A program made the translations under genes and the position numbers. A stretch of 64,000 bases of DNA from Gemmatimonadota bacterium (GTDB lineage: Bacteria; Gemmatimonadota; Gemmatimonadetes; Gemmatimonadales; GWC2-71-9), in contig QHUL01000059.1 in NCBI GenBank assembly GCA_003222115.1, positions 1-64,000 of the forward strand, in the 5' to 3' direction. The stretch's first letter is position 1, and each line of letters opens with the position of its first letter. Below, in pieces: positions 7,041 to 15,395 of the stretch. Under the pieces are notes generated by a model. The model saw nothing but the letters and a program-made list of their open reading frames with translations, did no database searches and was not told the DNA's origin.

Positions 7041-7151
7041 ATCAACACAACAACGTGGGGAGTGGGGAGTGGTTCGTGACGGTGCGTGCCGGATGCGCGG
7101 CTCGCATCGGAGGGTACCACTCCCCACTCCCCACGCCGTTTCCGTGTTGAT
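7041..7151. repeat. Nested inverted repeat between moeB and tRNA-Leu, probable two-way terminator
   Basis: Inner arms of 20 bp are perfectly complementary: 7054-7073 (two TGGGGAG units) and 7116-7135 (ACCACTCCCC type), 42-base loop. Outer arms ATCAACAC (7041-7048) and GTGTTGAT (7144-7151) also pair. It starts 5 bases after the moeB stop and ends at the 3' end of the oppositely oriented tRNA, so both transcripts would read into it. No T run follows either side. Confidence 0.7.
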
Positions 7152-7234
7152 GCCGAAGGTGGGACTCGAACCCACACGGGCTTGCGCCCACTGCGCCCTG
7201 AACGCAGCGCGTCTACCAATTCCACCACTTCGGC
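7151..7234 (-). tRNA. tRNA-Leu, anticodon CAG
   Basis: 84 nt on the minus strand. The acceptor stem begins GCCGAAG at 7234 and ends CUUCGGC, with A73 opposite 7151. The anticodon stem CUGCG/CGCAG encloses the loop UUCAGGG, giving anticodon CAG for CUG codons, the major leucine codon in this GC-rich DNA. A long variable arm (GGGCGCAAGCCC) marks it as a class II tRNA, and the T loop reads GGUUCGAGUCC. The CCA end is not encoded. Confidence 0.95.
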
Positions 7235-7248
7235 GCGCGGGAACGGCA

Positions 7249-7278
7249 ATATTAGCGGGCGGTATAACCTCAAGTCAA
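7249..7278 (-). promoter_or_regulatory. Promoter of tRNA-Leu
   Basis: On the minus strand TTGACT (complement of 7273-7278), an 18-base spacer, and TAATAT (complement of 7249-7254). This is a strong sigma-70-like match, and the -10 hexamer lies 14 bases before the tRNA 5' end. It diverges from the smpB promoter, whose -35 begins 9 bases further on. Confidence 0.7.
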
Positions 7279-7286
7279 CTCTTGGC

Positions 7287-7315
7287 TTGACCGCTTCGGA
7301 CCCGGTTTCTATCTT
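7287..7315 (+). promoter_or_regulatory. Promoter of smpB
   Basis: TTGACC (7287-7292), 17-base spacer, TATCTT (7310-7315). The -10 ends 12 bases before the GTG start of smpB, so the mRNA would have almost no leader; no Shine-Dalgarno sequence is visible there, in keeping with a leaderless transcript. Confidence 0.5.
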
Positions 7316-7327
7316 GGCGCTGGCGCA

Positions 7328-7783
7328 GTGGACAGAGTCTCTATCGCACGCAACCCGCGGGCGCGACATGACTACCATCTCCTGGATACGTGGGAGGCCG
7401 GTCTGGTGCTCACGGGCACAGAAGTCAAGTCGCTGCGCGACCGCAAGGCGAGCCTGGCGGAAGCCTACGCCCACGTGCGACGCGGCGAGGTGTGGCTCGA
7501 AGGTCTGACCATCTCGCCCTACCAGCCCGGCAGCTACAACAACCCCCCACCCGCGCGCTCCCGCAAGCTGCTGCTGCACAAGCACGAAATTCGCAAGCTC
7601 ATCGGCGCGACCGCACAGCAAGGCCTCACCCTCATCCCGCTCGAGCTGTACTTCAAGGATGGGCTCGCCAAGGTAGCGATCGCGCTGGGGCGCGCGAAGA
7701 AGCTGCACGACAAGCGCGAGGACCTGCGGCGCCGCGCGGCTGAACGCGAGCTGGCGCGCGCGTTCCGGGGCAAGCGCCCGTGA
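7328..7783 (+). CDS. smpB: SsrA-binding protein SmpB
   Basis: 151 residues, GTG start. SmpB binds tmRNA and brings it to stalled ribosomes for trans-translation. The family core is clear: N-terminal ARNPRARHDYHLLDTWEAG, then LTGTEVKSLR, YNNPPPARSRKLLLHKHEI, and the basic C-terminal tail that reads into the mRNA channel (KKLHDKREDLRRR). Length is normal. The tmRNA gene is not in this window. The promoter at 7287-7315 would serve it and the genes behind it. Its stop overlaps the GTG of the amidase gene, which opens a run of translationally coupled genes reaching to about 12.3 kb. Confidence 0.95.
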   Translation: MDRVSIARNPRARHDYHLLDTWEAGLVLTGTEVKSLRDRKASLAEAYAHVRRGEVWLEGLTISPYQPGSYNNPPPARSRKLLLHKHEIRKLIGATAQQGLTLIPLELYFKDGLAKVAIALGRAKKLHDKREDLRRRAAERELARAFRGKRP

Positions 7784-8982
7784 TCCTGCTGATGGCCCGT
7801 CTCCTGCTCCCCGCCCAGACGGTGCTCATCACCACTCCGCGCGGCCAGTGGGCCGTCCCCGTCGCGCTGGAGCGCGGCGCGGCGGCGGTCGCCGCGCCGC
7901 TCCTGGTACGACCGCTGGGGTTGACGGTGACGGTGGAGGTGGGCGGCTCGCGGGCGACGGTGCAGCTCGGCGGCGCCGTCTTCGTGTTCCACCTGGGCGC
8001 TCCCTTCGCCCGCGCGGGCGGGGTCATCTGCATGCTGGTGGGGGATCCCTACATCGCGCGGGATACGCTGTTCCTGCCCCTCCCGTGGCTCAGCGACTGC
8101 GTGCCCCGGGTGCTGGCGGCGCGCTACCGCTGGGACGCCGCGGCGGCCCGCCTCGAGGAGCTCGCTGCGCCGGTCGCGGCCTCGGCCACGGCCGCCTCCG
8201 GCCCGGCGCCGACCGCCGCCGTCGCCGCTCCCAACCCCACCACCGGCCTGCGGCTGCACCACGTGATCGTGGTCGACCCCGGCCACGGCGGCCCCGATCC
8301 CGGGAACCCCGGCCGCCACGTTCCGGGGGGACTGGTCGAGAAGGACATCGCGCTCGCGGTGGGCAGGCTGCTGCGCGCGGAGCTGACGCGCCGCGGCATC
8401 ACGGCGTCGCTCACGCGCCAGACCGACACCTTGATCGACCTCGCGGACCGGGGGGCGTTTTGCCGCGCGGCGTGCGACCTGTTCGTGAGTATTCACGTCA
8501 ACGCGATGCCGCCCGGCCGACGCGGCGAGCGGGTGAGCGGCGTCGAGACCTACTTCTTATCCGACGCGAAGACCGAGGACCAAGAGCGCGTCGCCAAGAT
8601 GGAGAACGAAGCCCTCCGCTTCGAGACGGAGACGCCCGCCGGCGCCCCCGGGCCGCTCGGCTACATCCTGCGCGACCTCCAGCTGAATGAATACCTGCGC
8701 GAGTCGGCGCGGCTTGCGGAGCTGGTCCAGGAGCGGGTCGCCGTGGTCCATCCGGGCGGCGACCGGGGCGTGCAGCAGGCCGGGTTCATGGTGCTCACGA
8801 CCGCGCGGCGGCCGGCCATTCTGGTGGAGACGGGCTTCGCTACGAACGCGACCGACGGGGCATTCCTCGCCTCCGCGCTGGGCCAGCACAAGCTGGCCAG
8901 CGCGATCGCCGACGGTATCGTGGCCTACTTGCTGGAGTTCGAGCGCAAGCTCGCCGTCCGCGCACCGGCCGGGGGCCGATGA
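7780..8982 (+). CDS. N-acetylmuramoyl-L-alanine amidase (Amidase_3)
   Basis: 400 residues; GTG at 7780 overlaps the smpB stop (an ATG four codons later is possible). The C-terminal ~230 residues are a zinc amidase of the AmiC/CwlD type that cuts the lactyl-amide bond between MurNAc and the stem peptide. Zinc ligands are H169 (DPGHGG), E187 (VEKD) and H239 (SIHVNA), and the catalytic glutamate is E350 (ETGF). The N-terminal ~140 residues are a beta-rich region joined by an Ala/Pro-rich linker, perhaps a wall- or divisome-targeting domain. The export signal is short (MILLMARLLLPAQ) and not convincing. ATGA overlap with the next gene. Confidence 0.88.
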   Translation: MILLMARLLLPAQTVLITTPRGQWAVPVALERGAAAVAAPLLVRPLGLTVTVEVGGSRATVQLGGAVFVFHLGAPFARAGGVICMLVGDPYIARDTLFLPLPWLSDCVPRVLAARYRWDAAAARLEELAAPVAASATAASGPAPTAAVAAPNPTTGLRLHHVIVVDPGHGGPDPGNPGRHVPGGLVEKDIALAVGRLLRAELTRRGITASLTRQTDTLIDLADRGAFCRAACDLFVSIHVNAMPPGRRGERVSGVETYFLSDAKTEDQERVAKMENEALRFETETPAGAPGPLGYILRDLQLNEYLRESARLAELVQERVAVVHPGGDRGVQQAGFMVLTTARRPAILVETGFATNATDGAFLASALGQHKLASAIADGIVAYLLEFERKLAVRAPAGGR

Positions 8983-10370
8983 GCGGACGGTTGCCTCAGT
9001 TCGTCCTCGCGCTCGCCGCCGCGGGCGCGTGCGCCTCTTCCAACGCCATGTGGAGCGCCCGGCAGGTCGCGAACGAGGCCCGTGCGTTGGAAGCGGAGGG
9101 CCGGGCGAGCGACGCCGCGGCGGCCTGGGCGCGCGCCGCCGTGAAGGCGGAATCGGCGGCCGCCCGTCATCCGGGCGGCCCCTTGGTGGACGAGGCGCTC
9201 ACCCTTCAGGGCGAGGCCCTGGCGCGTATCGGCTCCTGCGACGTGGCCGAGGCGCCGCTGCGCCGCGTGCTGGAGGGCGGATCGGACGGGACCTTGCGGG
9301 AGCGGGCCGCCCTGGTGCTGGCGCAGTGCGCCCTCGATGCGGGCGACCCGGCGGCTGCCGAGCGCGCGCTCGTGGTGCCGCTCGAGTCGCGCGATCGCGG
9401 CCGGCGCTCGCGCGCCGCCTACCTCGCCGGCCGGGCGGCGGTAGTGCGGGGCGACGTGCCGGCGGCGCTGGAGCGGCTGGCTGGCTCTGAGGACGCGGCG
9501 GCGGGATTCACCCGCGCGCGCCTGCTCGCCGCCGCGGGACGCACGGGCGAAGTGGCGGCGCTGCTCGACACGCTGACTCGGCGACGGTTCGTCGAGGCGG
9601 AGTGGGCGGCGGCGCTCGATGACGTCGCGCGCGCGAGCGGGCCGGACGTCGCCGCCCACACGCTGGATCGCCTGCTCGCGCGGCAGCGCGTGCGGGACAG
9701 AGCGCGCGCGCGGCTCCTGCTCGCGGACGGAAATCGCCGGCTCGCGGGCGGGGAGCTGGATGCGGCGCAGCGCCGATACGCTCAGGCCGAACGAGCGGCT
9801 CCCGACTCGGTGGAGGGACAGCGGGCCCGCCTGCTGCTCGTGCGCGTGGCGGCGAGCCGCGCGGAACGCCCGGACGAGCTCGCTGCGGTGGCACGCCGCC
9901 TGACGGGGCTGCTGCAGTCGGGACCGGGCGGGCCGGTGGGCACGGAGGCGCTTGCCTTCCAGGAGACGGTGCAGCGCGTGCTGGTGCTTGATGCGAGCGG
10001 CGACGCCGCGCTGTTCCGCGCCGCGGAGCTGGCGCGCGACTCGCTCGGCAGCGCACCGCTGGCCGGGCGGCTGTTCCTGCGCATCGTGACGCTCGCGCCG
10101 AGCTCGCTCTTCGCTCCCAAAGCGCTCGTCGCCGCCGCCGGATTGCTGCCCGAATCCCACGACTCCTTGGTCGCGCTGCTGTCCAGCCGGTATCCCACCT
10201 CGCCGTACACGCTCGCCGTGCGGGGTGAAGCGAGCCCGGCGTACGCCGCGGCCGAGGACTCCCTCGCCCGGGCGCTCGGCTTGGAATTGCGCTCGCCCTC
10301 GCTGGCCGTCGCCGCAACGGTCAGGCCGCCCGTGCCCGGGCGGCGCGGCCCGACGCTGGACGCCCCGTGA
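8979..10370 (+). CDS. Putative lipoprotein of helical (TPR-like) repeats
   Basis: 463 residues. The N-terminus has a signal peptide with a lipobox-like cysteine at position 18 (LALAAAGAC), so the product is probably anchored in the outer membrane. The rest is Ala/Leu/Arg-rich helical sequence with TPR-like spacing (for example EALARIGSCDVAEAPLRRVL and YLAGRAAVVRGDVPAALERL), suggesting a solenoid for protein contacts. No enzyme motif is visible. It is translationally coupled to the amidase upstream and to pyrD downstream; coupling to the amidase hints at a role in cell-wall remodelling, but that is only a guess. The C-terminus is Arg/Pro-rich. Confidence 0.65.
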   Translation: MSGRLPQFVLALAAAGACASSNAMWSARQVANEARALEAEGRASDAAAAWARAAVKAESAAARHPGGPLVDEALTLQGEALARIGSCDVAEAPLRRVLEGGSDGTLRERAALVLAQCALDAGDPAAAERALVVPLESRDRGRRSRAAYLAGRAAVVRGDVPAALERLAGSEDAAAGFTRARLLAAAGRTGEVAALLDTLTRRRFVEAEWAAALDDVARASGPDVAAHTLDRLLARQRVRDRARARLLLADGNRRLAGGELDAAQRRYAQAERAAPDSVEGQRARLLLVRVAASRAERPDELAAVARRLTGLLQSGPGGPVGTEALAFQETVQRVLVLDASGDAALFRAAELARDSLGSAPLAGRLFLRIVTLAPSSLFAPKALVAAAGLLPESHDSLVALLSSRYPTSPYTLAVRGEASPAYAAAEDSLARALGLELRSPSLAVAATVRPPVPGRRGPTLDAP

Positions 10371-11227
10371 GCCCTGCGGCCTCCCCCCCGCTCCCCGTCC
10401 GCCTCCTCGGCACGACGTTCCAGAATCCCGTGCTCCTCGCCGCCGGGACGGCGGCCTTCGGCCGCGAGGTCGACGGGGTCATCGATCTCGACGCGCTGGG
10501 GGGGATCATCACGAAAGCCGTGACCCCGGAGCCGCGGCGCGGGCATCCGGCGCCGCGCGTCGCCGAGTTCGGCGGGGGGATGCTCAACGCGGTAGGCCTC
10601 GCCAATCCGGGACTCGAGGAGGTGGCGCGGCGCGAGCTACCGTGGCTCGCGGAGCGCCTCAAGCGCGCCCGCGTGCTCGTCAACGTGGCGGGCGCCGTCG
10701 TGGACGACTACGTGCGGGTGGTCGAGCGCCTCACGCCCATCGCCACGGTCGCGGCGTTCGAGATCAACGCCTCCTGTCCGAACACGAGCGCGGGCGGGCT
10801 CGAGTTCGGTGCGGATGCTCACAGTCTCGCCGAGCTGGTGCGCCGCTGCCGCGGGGTGACGACGCGACCGCTCGTGATCAAGCTCTCGCCCGTGCTCCCC
10901 GACATTCCCGCTATGGCGCAGGTAGCCCAGCACGAGGGCGCGGACGCCGTCAGCTTGGTCAACACCATCCCCGGGATGCTGCACGCTCGCCTGGGCAACG
11001 GGTCGGGTGGCGTGAGCGGCCCGGCGTTGCTGGCGATCGGCGTGCTCGCCACGCGGCGCGTCGCTGAGCGCGTGGGCGTGCCGGTGATCGGCGTGGGCGG
11101 CATCCGCACGGCGGAGGACGCGCGCGCCTACCTCGACGCCGGCGCCTCGCTCGTCGCGATCGGCACCGCCGCACTCGCGGACCCGCGGGTCCCGGAGCGG
11201 GTCGCGCGGGAGCTCACCCGTGGCTGA
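10367..11227 (+). CDS. pyrD: Dihydroorotate dehydrogenase, class 1 (catalytic subunit)
   Basis: 286 residues, GTG start overlapping the previous stop. FMN TIM-barrel enzyme oxidising dihydroorotate to orotate in pyrimidine synthesis. NAVGLANPG and the catalytic cysteine in INASCPN identify the soluble class 1 type (class 2 enzymes use serine). SGPALLAIGV and VGVPVIGVGGI are the flavin phosphate-binding regions. NAD-dependent class 1B enzymes need a PyrK partner; none is encoded nearby, so either PyrK is elsewhere or the electron acceptor differs. Directly followed by pyrF with an 8-base overlap. Confidence 0.93.
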   Translation: MSPAASPPLPVRLLGTTFQNPVLLAAGTAAFGREVDGVIDLDALGGIITKAVTPEPRRGHPAPRVAEFGGGMLNAVGLANPGLEEVARRELPWLAERLKRARVLVNVAGAVVDDYVRVVERLTPIATVAAFEINASCPNTSAGGLEFGADAHSLAELVRRCRGVTTRPLVIKLSPVLPDIPAMAQVAQHEGADAVSLVNTIPGMLHARLGNGSGGVSGPALLAIGVLATRRVAERVGVPVIGVGGIRTAEDARAYLDAGASLVAIGTAALADPRVPERVARELTRG

Positions 11228-11894
11228 GCTCGTCGTCGCCTTCGACGTGCCGAGCGGCCGCGAAGCGCTGGCGCTCGCCAGGCGCCTGCCCGGGCTCCGC
11301 TGGGCCAAGCTCGGCCCCGGCCTGTATGTGCGCGAGGGCCCGGCCCTGGCCCGCGAGTTTCTGGCGCGCGGCCTGCGAGTGTTCCTCGACCTCAAGTGGC
11401 ACGACATCCCGAGCACCGTGGCGGGCGCGGTGGCGGCCGCGCGCGAGCTGGGCGTGGCGATGGCCAGCGTGCACTGCCTGGGCGGCGCCGACATGCTCGC
11501 CGCGGCCGCGCAGGCCGCAGGAGAGGTCGCGCTCGTCGGTGTCACGGTCCTCACCTCGCACGATGGTGCGGGCCTGGGACAGGTGCTGGGGCGCGGCGTG
11601 CCGGACGTCAGCTGCGAAGCAGAGCGCCTTGCCCGCCTCGCGGTCCGGGCCGGGTTACGCGGCGTGGTCGCCTCGGGGGCCGAACTGGCGCTGTTGCGCA
11701 ACGCGCTCGGGCCCGCGCCGTGGATCGTGGTGCCGGGGATCCGCTCGGCCGCGGACCCTGCGGACGATCAGGCCCGCACCATCGCGCCCCAGGACGCCGT
11801 GCGCGGGGGGGCGACCCATCTCGTCGTGGGACGACCTATCACGCGGGCCGCCGACCCGGGCGGGGTGTACCAACGGCTGGTGGAGTGTCTATGA
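11220..11894 (+). CDS. pyrF: Orotidine 5'-phosphate decarboxylase
   Basis: 224 residues, GTG start. It converts OMP to UMP, the last step of the de novo pathway, and follows pyrD directly. The catalytic Asp-Lys-Asp array is seen in DLKWHDIPST (D57, K59, D62). The phosphate site is formed by VPGIRS and, near the end, HLVVGRPIT. Length is normal for the short bacterial (PyrF group I) enzyme. The stop overlaps the ATG of the following secreted protein. Confidence 0.95.
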   Translation: MAELVVAFDVPSGREALALARRLPGLRWAKLGPGLYVREGPALAREFLARGLRVFLDLKWHDIPSTVAGAVAAARELGVAMASVHCLGGADMLAAAAQAAGEVALVGVTVLTSHDGAGLGQVLGRGVPDVSCEAERLARLAVRAGLRGVVASGAELALLRNALGPAPWIVVPGIRSAADPADDQARTIAPQDAVRGGATHLVVGRPITRAADPGGVYQRLVECL

Positions 11895-12304
11895 GGCGCA
11901 CGCTGTGGGTCATGGGGTTGTCGCTCGCCGCGGCGCCGCTCGCGGCCCAGGGCTCGCTTGCCCAGGCGGCCGAGGCGGCGCGCGTCGCCTGGCTCGCCCA
12001 CGATCCTCAATCGCTTGTGGGGCAAAGTGCTAGCGTCGTGCTCCAGATCCCCGGCGCAGATCCGTCGTCGCCGCTCGGGCGGGCGCAGGCCGTGGAGCTG
12101 CTGCGGCGCCACCTGCGCACGGCGAGCGAGCGCTCCGTGGCCGTCACGAGTCTGCGGGAAGTCGAGCCGGGAAGGGGCTTCGTGGAGCTGGATCGCCGCT
12201 ACGTGGTACCGGGAACGGTGGACGAACGACGCGAAGCCGTGTTTTTGGGGTTTCGCCGCGCGGGGAACCGGTGGGTGTTGTCGGAGGTGCGAACCACGCC
12301 GTAA
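11891..12304 (+). CDS. Small secreted protein, possibly NTF2-like
   Basis: 137 residues with a signal peptide [20 protein letters not shown], so exported. The mature ~118 residues begin with a helix ([22 protein letters not shown]) and continue with an alternating beta pattern ending in [18 protein letters not shown]. The arrangement resembles small NTF2-like/DUF4783-type proteins, where such a fold binds small ligands or acts as a scaffold. That assignment rests on general pattern, not on a diagnostic motif. It overlaps pyrF by four bases but has no evident link to pyrimidine synthesis. Confidence 0.6.
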   Translation: MRRTLWVMGLSLAAAPLAAQGSLAQAAEAARVAWLAHDPQSLVGQSASVVLQIPGADPSSPLGRAQAVELLRRHLRTASERSVAVTSLREVEPGRGFVELDRRYVVPGTVDERREAVFLGFRRAGNRWVLSEVRTTP

Positions 12305-12313
12305 TCCCGCCCC

Positions 12314-12342
12314 TTGCGATAACTTACGAGCCCGTCTATTGT
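12314..12342 (+). promoter_or_regulatory. Probable promoter of the alpha ribosomal operon
   Basis: TTGCGA (12314-12319), 17-base spacer, TATTGT (12337-12342), 4 of 6 consensus matches each. It lies in the 82-base gap after the secreted-protein gene and leaves a leader of about 38 bases before the rpmJ GTG, within which GGAG can serve as ribosome binding site. Confidence 0.5.
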
Positions 12343-12386
12343 TCAAGACTGACCCGGAATCTTGGCTCTGTCGTGGAGACGGCCCT

Positions 12387-12503
12387 GTGAAGGTGCGCTC
12401 GAGCGTTCGACCGATCTGCGAGCATTGCAAGGTGATCCGCCGCCGCGGCGTGGTCCGCGTGATCTGCAAGCGCAATCCCAAGCACAAGCAGCGGCAGGGC
12501 TAG
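12387..12503 (+). CDS. rpmJ: 50S ribosomal protein L36 (zinc form)
   Basis: 38 residues, GTG start. The sequence [16 protein letters not shown] and the ending [11 protein letters not shown] are the classic short L36. Three cysteines and one histidine (C11, C14, C27, H32) form the zinc ribbon, so this is the zinc-containing (C+) paralog rather than the zinc-free one. First gene of the alpha operon; infA, which often precedes it, is not adjacent here. Confidence 0.95.
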   Translation: MKVRSSVRPICEHCKVIRRRGVVRVICKRNPKHKQRQG

Positions 12504-12506
12504 GTC

Positions 12507-12890
12507 ATGGCACGCATTGCAGGCGTCGACCTGCCGCGCGAGAAGAAAATCCAATACGCCCTGCCGTACATCTTCGGCATCGGTCCCAGCAACGCGAAGA
12601 AGATTCTCGCGGAGACGGGGGTGAACCCGGACGCGCGGGTGCGCGATCTCCGCGACGCGGAGGTGGCCCGGCTGCGGCAGGTGATCGAGCGCGACTACAA
12701 GGTGGAAGGCGCGCTGCGCACCGAGGTCGCGATGAACATCAAGCGGCTGATGGACATCGGGACGTATCGCGGGGGGCGGCACCGCAAAGGATTGCCGGTT
12801 CGCGGGCAGCGCACGCATACCAACGCGCGGACCAAGAAGGGGCCACGGCGGGCGATCGCAGGCAAGAAGAAAGCCGTTCTCAAAAAGTAA
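12507..12890 (+). CDS. rpsM: 30S ribosomal protein S13
   Basis: 127 residues. Starts [20 protein letters not shown], the usual S13 N-terminus, and ends in the basic tail that contacts the A- and P-site tRNAs ([20 protein letters not shown] followed by a Lys-rich end). The helix-two-turn-helix motif [13 protein letters not shown] is present. It lies at the head of the 30S subunit and bridges to the 50S. Three bases separate it from rpmJ, and the next start follows its stop directly. Confidence 0.97.
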   Translation: MARIAGVDLPREKKIQYALPYIFGIGPSNAKKILAETGVNPDARVRDLRDAEVARLRQVIERDYKVEGALRTEVAMNIKRLMDIGTYRGGRHRKGLPVRGQRTHTNARTKKGPRRAIAGKKKAVLKK

Positions 12891-13283
12891 ATGGCACAAG
12901 CGAAACCGACGGGCGCCAAGCGCGCCAAGAAGGTCGTGGAGGCGGAGGGGATCGCCCACATCACCGCGACCTTCAACAACACGCTCATCACGATCACCGA
13001 CATGCAGGGGAACGCCATCACCTGGGGTTCCTCGGGCAAGGCCGGGTTCCAGGGGTCCAAGAAATCGACGCCGTTCGCCGCCACGGTCGCGGCCGAGCAG
13101 GCGGCACGCGAGGCGATGAACCTGGGCGTGCGGCGCGTGCACGTCCGGGTGCAGGGCCCGGGGTCGGGCCGCGAGTCCGCGATTCAGGCGCTGGCCACCG
13201 CCGGGCTGCAGATCCGCTCCATCCGCGACGTCACGCCCATCCCTCACAACGGGTGCCGGCCGCCCAAGAAGCGGCGGGTGTAG
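12891..13283 (+). CDS. rpsK: 30S ribosomal protein S11
   Basis: 130 residues; ATG immediately follows the rpsM stop without a spacer. The S11 core is plain: [39 protein letters not shown] and the C-terminal [18 protein letters not shown], the platform region that contacts 16S rRNA near the mRNA exit site. An NPHNG-like DVTPIPHNG motif with the asparagine-glycine that is isomerised to isoaspartate in E. coli is present. Confidence 0.97.
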   Translation: MAQAKPTGAKRAKKVVEAEGIAHITATFNNTLITITDMQGNAITWGSSGKAGFQGSKKSTPFAATVAAEQAAREAMNLGVRRVHVRVQGPGSGRESAIQALATAGLQIRSIRDVTPIPHNGCRPPKKRRV

Positions 13284-13286
13284 GCG

Positions 13287-13922
13287 GTGGCGCGCTACAC
13301 GGGTCCCGTCTGCAAGTTGTGCCGCCGGGAGGGCACGAAGCTGTTTCTCAAGGGCACGCGCTGCCTCACGGAGAAGTGCGCCGTGGAGCGCCGCGCCTAC
13401 GCGCCCGGCCAGCACGGCCAGTCCACGGGACGCCGGCGCAAGGCCTCCGAGTACGCCAAGCAGCTGCGCGAGAAGCAGAAGGTGAAGCGCATCTACGGGC
13501 TGTCGGAGCGGCAGTTCCGCAACATCTTCGACCGCGTGTTGAAGGAGCCCGGAGTCACGGGCGAGGCGCTGCTCGTGGCGCTCGAGTCCCGGCTGGACAA
13601 CCTGGTGTATCGCATGGGCTTCGCGGTGTCGCGCAAGCAGGCGCGGCAGCTCGTGCGGCACCGCCACATCCAGGTGAACGAGCGCACGGTGGACGTGCCG
13701 TCCTACCGCGTCCGCCCGGGTGAGGAGATCGCGGTCGCCGCGGGCAGCCGCGAGCTCGTCCTGGTGAAGCACGCGCTCGAGCAGTTCGGGCGCGGACAGC
13801 CGGTGTCCTGGATCCAGGTGGATACCGATAAGGCGCGCGGCCGGATGAGGGAGCGGCCCACCCGCGACGCCATCCCGATCGCCGCGCAGGAACAGTTAAT
13901 CGTCGAGCTCTACTCCAAGTGA
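13287..13922 (+). CDS. rpsD: 30S ribosomal protein S4 (zinc form)
   Basis: 211 residues, GTG start. An assembly-initiating 16S-binding protein with an S4 RNA-binding domain in the C-terminal half (LDNLVYRMGFAVSRKQARQL, RHRHIQVN). The N-terminus has four cysteines (C9, C12, C26, C31) placed as in Thermus S4, which binds zinc; E. coli S4 lacks them. Its last codons overlap the GTG of rpoA by four bases. Confidence 0.97.
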   Translation: MARYTGPVCKLCRREGTKLFLKGTRCLTEKCAVERRAYAPGQHGQSTGRRRKASEYAKQLREKQKVKRIYGLSERQFRNIFDRVLKEPGVTGEALLVALESRLDNLVYRMGFAVSRKQARQLVRHRHIQVNERTVDVPSYRVRPGEEIAVAAGSRELVLVKHALEQFGRGQPVSWIQVDTDKARGRMRERPTRDAIPIAAQEQLIVELYSK

Positions 13923-14980
13923 TCACGACTCTCGATTTGACCGGGCTGGTCCGACCGCACCTGGTGGAGATGACCAAGCGGGAGGACAACCCGAATGCCG
14001 CCGAGTTCCGGCTGCAGCCGCTCGAGCGGGGCTACGGCTACACGCTGGGAAACGCGCTGCGCCGGATGCTCTTGTCCTCGCTGCGGGGCGCCGCCGTCTG
14101 GGCGTTCCGGATCGACGGCGTGGTGCACGAGCACCAGACGATCCCGGGGGTGGTCGAAGACGTGCACCAGATCATCCAGCGCCTCAAGCAGCTCACCCTG
14201 ATGCTCTCCCCCGACGTGGACGAAGCGGTGCTGCACGTCAAGCGCGACAAGGCCGGGCCGGTCCACGCCCGCGACATCGAGGCGCAGGGGGCCGTGACGA
14301 TCGTGAACGCGGACCAGCTGCTGTTCACGCTCCAGGACGACCGCGAGATCGCGGGCGAGCTGTACGTCAACAAGGGCCGGGGCTACGTCGAGGCCGAGCA
14401 GCATCCCCTCGATCGCACGCTCCCGGTGGACGTGGTGCGCATCGACTCGATCTACAATCCGGTGCGGCGCGCGAACTTCACGGTGGCCGAGACCCGGGTA
14501 GGGCAGCGCACCGACTACGACCGGTTGACCCTCACGGTCGAGACCAACGGCACGCTCTCACCGGAAGACGCGGTGGCCTACGCGGCGGCACTCGCGCAGG
14601 AGCACTTCCGCTTCTTCGTGGACTTCGGCAAGGTCCCGATGGTGGCGAGCGAGCCCGCCGGGAACGGCGGCGTCGCGACGAGCCAGCTGAAGGACGTGGT
14701 GGCGCGCAGCATCGACGACGTGGGTCTCTCGGTGCGCTCCGTCAACTCGCTCAAGAACTCGAACATCCGCACCCTGGCCGACCTCGTGCAGTACCGCGAG
14801 GAGGACCTGCTCAAGGTGAAGAACGTGGGCGAGAAGGCGCTGGGCGAGATCGCCGAGCTGCTGCGGCGCGAGGGGCTCAACTTCGGGATGAAGCTCGAGG
14901 AGATCGAGGGGGAGTTGCGCGTCGTCGATCCCGGCACGCCGCCCGTGGCGCAGCTGACCGAAGAGGAGGGAGTGGAGTAG
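13919..14980 (+). CDS. rpoA: RNA polymerase alpha subunit
   Basis: 353 residues, GTG start overlapping the rpsD stop. The N-terminal dimerisation and assembly domain (about 1-235) contains RGYGYTLGNALRRMLLSS and the beta/beta-prime contact region. A flexible linker leads to the C-terminal domain (about 265-330) with the helix-hairpin-helix SVRSVNSLKNSNIRTLADLV and VKNVGEKALGEI that binds UP elements and activators. Standard position between rpsD and rplQ. Confidence 0.97.
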   Translation: MITTLDLTGLVRPHLVEMTKREDNPNAAEFRLQPLERGYGYTLGNALRRMLLSSLRGAAVWAFRIDGVVHEHQTIPGVVEDVHQIIQRLKQLTLMLSPDVDEAVLHVKRDKAGPVHARDIEAQGAVTIVNADQLLFTLQDDREIAGELYVNKGRGYVEAEQHPLDRTLPVDVVRIDSIYNPVRRANFTVAETRVGQRTDYDRLTLTVETNGTLSPEDAVAYAAALAQEHFRFFVDFGKVPMVASEPAGNGGVATSQLKDVVARSIDDVGLSVRSVNSLKNSNIRTLADLVQYREEDLLKVKNVGEKALGEIAELLRREGLNFGMKLEEIEGELRVVDPGTPPVAQLTEEEGVE

Positions 14981-15337
14981 ATGCGGCACCGCGCCAAGGC
15001 GCGCCAGCTGTCGCGCACCGCCAGCCACCGCAAGGCGCTGCTCGCGAACCTCGCCACGAGCCTCATCAAGCACGACCGGATCGTGACCACCGAGGCGAAA
15101 GCGAAGGAGCTGCGCCCGTTCGCGGAGCGGCTGATCACGCTGGCGCGGCGCGGCGACCTGCACGCCCGGCGCCTGGTCGAGCGGCGCATCAAGGACCGCG
15201 CGGCGGCGCAGAAACTCTTCAAGGAACTGGGACCCCGGTTCGCCTCGCGGCCCGGGGGGTACACGCGCATCCTCAAGCTGGGCCATCGCGCGGGCGACGG
15301 CGCCGAGGTGGCTCGGATCGAACTGCTGGGTGAGTGA
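14981..15337 (+). CDS. rplQ: 50S ribosomal protein L17
   Basis: 118 residues, starting directly after the rpoA stop. [20 protein letters not shown] and [21 protein letters not shown] are diagnostic; the C-terminus ends in [15 protein letters not shown]17 lies near the peptide exit tunnel. Last gene of the alpha operon, with an intrinsic terminator 26 bases beyond the stop. Confidence 0.97.
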   Translation: MRHRAKARQLSRTASHRKALLANLATSLIKHDRIVTTEAKAKELRPFAERLITLARRGDLHARRLVERRIKDRAAAQKLFKELGPRFASRPGGYTRILKLGHRAGDGAEVARIELLGE

Positions 15338-15362
15338 GGGAGCGGTGGAGCACCAGCACGGC

Positions 15363-15390
15363 ACGGGGGACCCTGAGTCCCCCGTTTTCA
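15363..15390 (+). terminator. Intrinsic terminator of the alpha operon
   Basis: ACGGGGGAC (15363-15371) and GTCCCCCGT (15377-15385) form a perfect 9-bp stem around the loop CCTGA, followed by TTTCATT. It lies between rplQ and the converging rpmB, and probably stops both transcripts, though only the + side has a T-rich tail. Confidence 0.85.
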
Positions 15391-15395
15391 TTCCG

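Noticed and set aside
10367-11227. Class 2 (membrane, quinone) dihydroorotate dehydrogenase
   Set aside because: The active-site residue in INASCPN is cysteine and there is no N-terminal membrane helix, both of class 1.
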